A DNA stretch of 8,417 bases from Actinomycetes bacterium (GTDB lineage: Bacteria > Actinomycetota > Coriobacteriia > Anaerosomatales > Anaerosomataceae), in the NCBI GenBank assembly GCA_021850085.1, contig JAJZRZ010000066.1, forward strand, positions 1 to 8,417. The letters are read 5' to 3'. Under the pieces are notes generated by a model. It made no database searches. It worked only from the letters and a program-made list of their open reading frames with translations, and was not told where the DNA came from. This document shows, one piece after another, positions 5,925-8,417 of this stretch. The first letter of the stretch is position 1; each line of letters starts with the position of its first letter. The position numbers and the translations under genes were made by a program.

Positions 5925-6896
5925 GTGCCGCGGCCGGGCGTGCTCATAGTGGGTTTCGGGGGACCGGACTCACCTGAGGCCGTCGGGCCCTTCATGTGCA
6001 ATCTCATGGGGCGCGAGCCATCCCCGGACCTGGTCGCTCGGGTGCGCGCGCGGTACGAGCTCATCGGCGGGGTCTCGCCGCTGCTGCTGACGGCACAGGA
6101 TCTCGCCGACGGCGTGGCGGTCGCCCTCGCGTCCGCGGACGATCCGATGCCGGTCGAGGTGGGCATGCGCTACTGGCACCCCTCGATCGCCGAGGCGGTC
6201 GCTGCGCTCGCGTGCGCGGGTGTCGAGGTCGTCGTCATGGTTTCGCTCTCGCCGTACGAGGCTGCGGTCACCCATGGCGAGTACCGCGCGGCCGCGGAAG
6301 CCGCCTCCTCCGAGCATCCCGGCATGCGAGTGCTCGACGCGCCGCTGCTCTCCGGTCTCCCGAGCTTCCTGGACCTCCAGGCCGCTTCGGCGCGAGCTGC
6401 CGTCGCCGAGCTCGACGCCCCGTCGGCGCCGCTCGTGTTCACGGCTCACAGCCTGCCGCTGGAGGACGTTGCGCGCGACGACTCCTACGTGCGCGGTCTT
6501 GAGGCCGCGGCGGATGAGGTCGCGGCCCGTCTTGGTCTCGGAGCAGGCGCGAAGATCGAAGTGTTTCCGGGCGTGGAAGCGTTCGGGTCTGTCGACGACG
6601 GTCGCACATGGCTGGTGGCGTACCAGTCGCAGGGCACGCGCGGCGGTGCGTGGCTGGGGCCGGAACTGCATGAGGTCATCGACTCGATAGCGCTCCAGGG
6701 ATTGTCCGGTGTGGCGGTGGTCCCGCTCGGCTTCGCCACGGACCACATGGAGACATGCCATGACCTTGACGTGATCGCGCGCGCGCGGGCCACCGACGCG
6801 GGACTGTTGTTCTCCCGCTCGGACCTGCCCAACGCGCACCCGGCGTTGGCGGCAGGGATCGCACGCGCGGTACGGGATGTCCTGGCGTCGGCATAG
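5925..6896 (+). CDS. hemH: Ferrochelatase, probably coproporphyrin III ferrochelatase (CpfC)
   Basis: This enzyme inserts ferrous iron into a porphyrin. In Gram-positive bacteria the substrate is normally coproporphyrin III (CpfC), which fits the neighbouring hemE and hemY. The 323-residue protein has FGGPDSPEAVGPFMCNL at 11-27, YELIGGVSPL at 44-53, and FTAHSLP with metal-site His175 at 172-178. It also has QSQGTRGGAWLGPEL at 234-248 and FATDHMETCHDLD with Glu276, the second metal-site residue. Only three cysteines (25, 97, 278) are present, so the [2Fe-2S] cluster reported in many actinobacterial ferrochelatases is unlikely here. The GTG start at 5925 follows the hemE TAG with no gap. The upstream Shine-Dalgarno is weak (GGCGAGGCG), so translation probably depends on ribosomes finishing hemE. 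Another GTG at 5940 is less likely because it removes the first beta-strand. Confidence 0.95.
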   Translation: MPRPGVLIVGFGGPDSPEAVGPFMCNLMGREPSPDLVARVRARYELIGGVSPLLLTAQDLADGVAVALASADDPMPVEVGMRYWHPSIAEAVAALACAGVEVVVMVSLSPYEAAVTHGEYRAAAEAASSEHPGMRVLDAPLLSGLPSFLDLQAASARAAVAELDAPSAPLVFTAHSLPLEDVARDDSYVRGLEAAADEVAARLGLGAGAKIEVFPGVEAFGSVDDGRTWLVAYQSQGTRGGAWLGPELHEVIDSIALQGLSGVAVVPLGFATDHMETCHDLDVIARARATDAGLLFSRSDLPNAHPALAAGIARAVRDVLASA

Positions 6897-6910
6897 GGGC
6901 GAGGTCAGGT

Positions 6911-6955
6911 ATGCGGAAGCTCCGGCAAGCGACCGCTCGTGAACACAGCGAGTAA
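6911..6955 (+). CDS. Possible 14-codon upstream ORF before hemY
   Basis: In the 74-base gap between hemH and hemY, ATG at 6911 encodes MRKLRQATAREHSE and stops at TAA 6953-6955. AGGTCAGG lies just upstream as a possible Shine-Dalgarno. The ORF is in the same frame as hemY, 20 codons before its ATG, and its stop overlaps the hemY Shine-Dalgarno (TAAGGAG). Translation of this ORF could deliver ribosomes to hemY or keep its initiation site open. Short ORFs of this length also occur by chance, so function is unproven. HemY itself begins properly at 6971, because the FAD-binding strand starts there. Confidence 0.25.
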   Translation: MRKLRQATAREHSE

Positions 6956-6959
6956 GGAG
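6953..6959 (+). promoter_or_regulatory. Shine-Dalgarno of hemY, fused to the upstream ORF stop
   Basis: TAAGGAG is a strong Shine-Dalgarno 11 bases before the hemY ATG. Its first three bases are the stop codon of the 14-codon ORF at 6911-6955. This fixes the hemY start at 6971. Confidence 0.7.
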
Positions 6960-6970
6960 TCCGGGTCGCG

Positions 6971-8417
6971 ATGCATGTGATCATCATCGGTGGGGGCATA
7001 GCCGGTCTTGGAGCGGCGTACAAAGCAAGGCGCGCGGCTGACGACGGGCACAACGTCACGTTCACTCTCGTGGAGAAGGACGACCGGCTCGGCGGCAAGA
7101 TCTGGACGGATATCGCGCTCGACCCCGACGGCGGAGCCTATATCGCCGACGGCGGCAGTGACTCGTTCCTCACCGACAAGACGGCCGTGCATCGCATCGC
7201 GCGTCTGCTCGGCGTGTTCGAGCGCGAGTGCGGCACGCTCGAGGAGAACAAGAGGACCTTCATCGTGCGGCGCGGCAGGCTCGTGGAGATGCCCGACGGG
7301 ATGATGATGTTCGCGCCCACCAAGCTGCTGCCCCTTGCCACTTCAAAGCTGTATTCGTGGCCCGCCAAGTTGCGGATGGCCCTCGATCTTGTCATTCCGC
7401 GCAAGGTACGGTGGGCGCCGGGCGAGAGCGCCCAGGATCACGACGAGACCCTCGAGAGCCTCGTGGTGCGCCGGCTCGGTCGCGAATGCCTCGACCGCCT
7501 CGCCGAGCCGCTCGCCGCGGGGGTGAACGGGGATGTGGCTGCGGAGATGTCGGTGGCGGCGCGCTATCCGATGCTGCTCGACATGGAGCAGAAGCACGGC
7601 TCGCTCGTCCGCGGCTTCCTCGCGCAGCGCAAGAAGGTGGAGGAGATCAAGAAGAAGTATCCGCCGAAGCCGGGGCACAAACGGCGCACCTTCTTCTCGT
7701 CGTTCGACGAGGGGCTTCAGTTCATCTGCGAGCGGATGGCGGATGAGGCGGGGCGTGACCACATCCGCACCGGTGCCGAGGCACGTTCGGTCGAGCGCGA
7801 GGCGGGCACGTGGCGCGTGACGCTGGCGACGGGCGAGGTGCTCACTGCGGACGCGGTGATCCTGGCGCCGGAGGTATGGGCCGCAGCCGGGCTCGCACGC
7901 GGTGCGGATGAAAAGCTCTCCTCGCTGCTCGCCACGATCCCCTCGTCATCGTGCGCGACGGCGCTGCTGGCCTTCGCCGAAGAGGACTGCCCGTTCGACA
8001 AGCGCTGGCACGGCATCCTGACGCCCTCGGTGGAGCGCCGGCCGCTCACCGGCGTATCGCTCATGAGCTCCAAGTGGCCCGGACGCGCGCCCGAAGGTAC
8101 CGTGCTCATCCGCGGTTTCCTCGGCGGTCCGCGCGATGCCGAGGTGCTGGATGCCTCTGACGAGGAGCTGCTGGAACTCGCGCGCACGCAGCTTGTGGAG
8201 CTGATCGGCATCAGGCCCGATGCGTGGCCGCGGTACGCGAGACTCTTCCGCTGGGAGAAGGGGATGCCGCAGTACACACTCGGCCACCTCGACCGGGTGG
8301 ATGCGATCGAGGAGCGCGTCGCGCTGCTTCCGGGGTTCGGTCTGGCTGGTAACGCATACCGGGGCGTCGGTGTGCCCAACGCGCTGGAAAGCGGTGAGCA
8401 GGCGATGAGCAAGGTGC
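6971..8417 (+). CDS. hemY: HemY-type FAD porphyrinogen oxidase, probably coproporphyrinogen III oxidase CgoX; 3' end cut by window
   Basis: HemY is an FAD flavoprotein that removes six electrons from a porphyrinogen using oxygen. In Gram-positive bacteria it acts as CgoX, making coproporphyrin III for HemH/CpfC, and is cytoplasmic or membrane-peripheral. The frame is open from ATG 6971 through 482 codons to the window edge with no stop. The family is usually near 470 residues, so little is missing. Visible features are the Rossmann motif IIIGGGIAGLGAA at 4-16, the ribose-binding acid in LVEKDDRLGGK (Glu35), ADGGSDSF at 60-67, EPLAAGVNGD at 179-188, and YPMLLDMEQKHGSLVRG. A lysine-rich segment follows at 218-239, then FFSSFDEGLQ, and the C-terminal FAD motif GFGLAGNAYRGVGVPNALESG (starting at 455). 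It completes a hemE-hemH-hemY operon. A protoporphyrinogen oxidase role is the alternative and cannot be excluded by sequence alone. Confidence 0.95.
   Translation, partial: MHVIIIGGGIAGLGAAYKARRAADDGHNVTFTLVEKDDRLGGKIWTDIALDPDGGAYIADGGSDSFLTDKTAVHRIARLLGVFERECGTLEENKRTFIVRRGRLVEMPDGMMMFAPTKLLPLATSKLYSWPAKLRMALDLVIPRKVRWAPGESAQDHDETLESLVVRRLGRECLDRLAEPLAAGVNGDVAAEMSVAARYPMLLDMEQKHGSLVRGFLAQRKKVEEIKKKYPPKPGHKRRTFFSSFDEGLQFICERMADEAGRDHIRTGAEARSVEREAGTWRVTLATGEVLTADAVILAPEVWAAAGLARGADEKLSSLLATIPSSSCATALLAFAEEDCPFDKRWHGILTPSVERRPLTGVSLMSSKWPGRAPEGTVLIRGFLGGPRDAEVLDASDEELLELARTQLVELIGIRPDAWPRYARLFRWEKGMPQYTLGHLDRVDAIEERVALLPGFGLAGNAYRGVGVPNALESGEQAMSKV

Noticed and set aside
5970..6839. A 289-codon minus-strand frame opposite hemH
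   Set aside because: It is an arginine-rich antisense shadow of hemH without family motifs.

Overview
The window is a GC-rich, gene-dense stretch in which every protein gene lies on the plus strand. It has good Shine-Dalgarno sites and tight gene spacing. This suggests a high-GC Gram-positive bacterium (Actinomycetota). A Coriobacteriia-like relative is my best guess, but no marker in the window proves it. The gene set is chromosomal housekeeping: I see no insertion sequence, integrase, phage gene, tRNA, rRNA or CRISPR array.

Region 1 (1-2292): an operon-like run of the 3' part of xseA, then xseB, a HIT-family hydrolase (hinT) and a DegV/FakB-like fatty-acid-binding protein. Gaps are 0, 6 and 3 bases, and a hairpin follows. 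XseA and XseB together form exonuclease VII. The HIT and DegV genes have no obvious mechanistic link to it and probably only share a transcript.

Region 2 (2237-2752): a 516-base interval with no convincing protein gene, but much potential secondary structure. It holds a hairpin after degV, a block at 2300-2431 in which a 7-bp helix could close four consecutive hairpins, a doubtful 21-codon ORF, a 9-bp GC hairpin and a 7-1-7 palindrome just before acs. No known riboswitch or RNA family could be recognised. This is the least explained part of the window.

Region 3 (2753-4793): acs, a complete AMP-forming acetyl-CoA synthetase that activates acetate. It is followed by a perfect 20-bp terminator hairpin.

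Region 4 (4802-8417): a haem operon in the order hemE-hemH-hemY, as in Bacillus subtilis hemEHY, with a candidate extended -10 promoter. HemE makes coproporphyrinogen III. In Gram-positive bacteria the next two enzymes normally act as CgoX (HemY, oxidation to coproporphyrin III) and CpfC (HemH, iron insertion), with ChdC/HemQ, not in the window, finishing haem. hemY runs off the right edge, probably only slightly short of its end. A 14-codon ORF sits between hemH and hemY, in frame with hemY, and its stop overlaps the hemY Shine-Dalgarno.

I find no strong evidence for a new multi-gene system. The observations most worth following up are the structured 2237-2752 interval and the small ORF before hemY.
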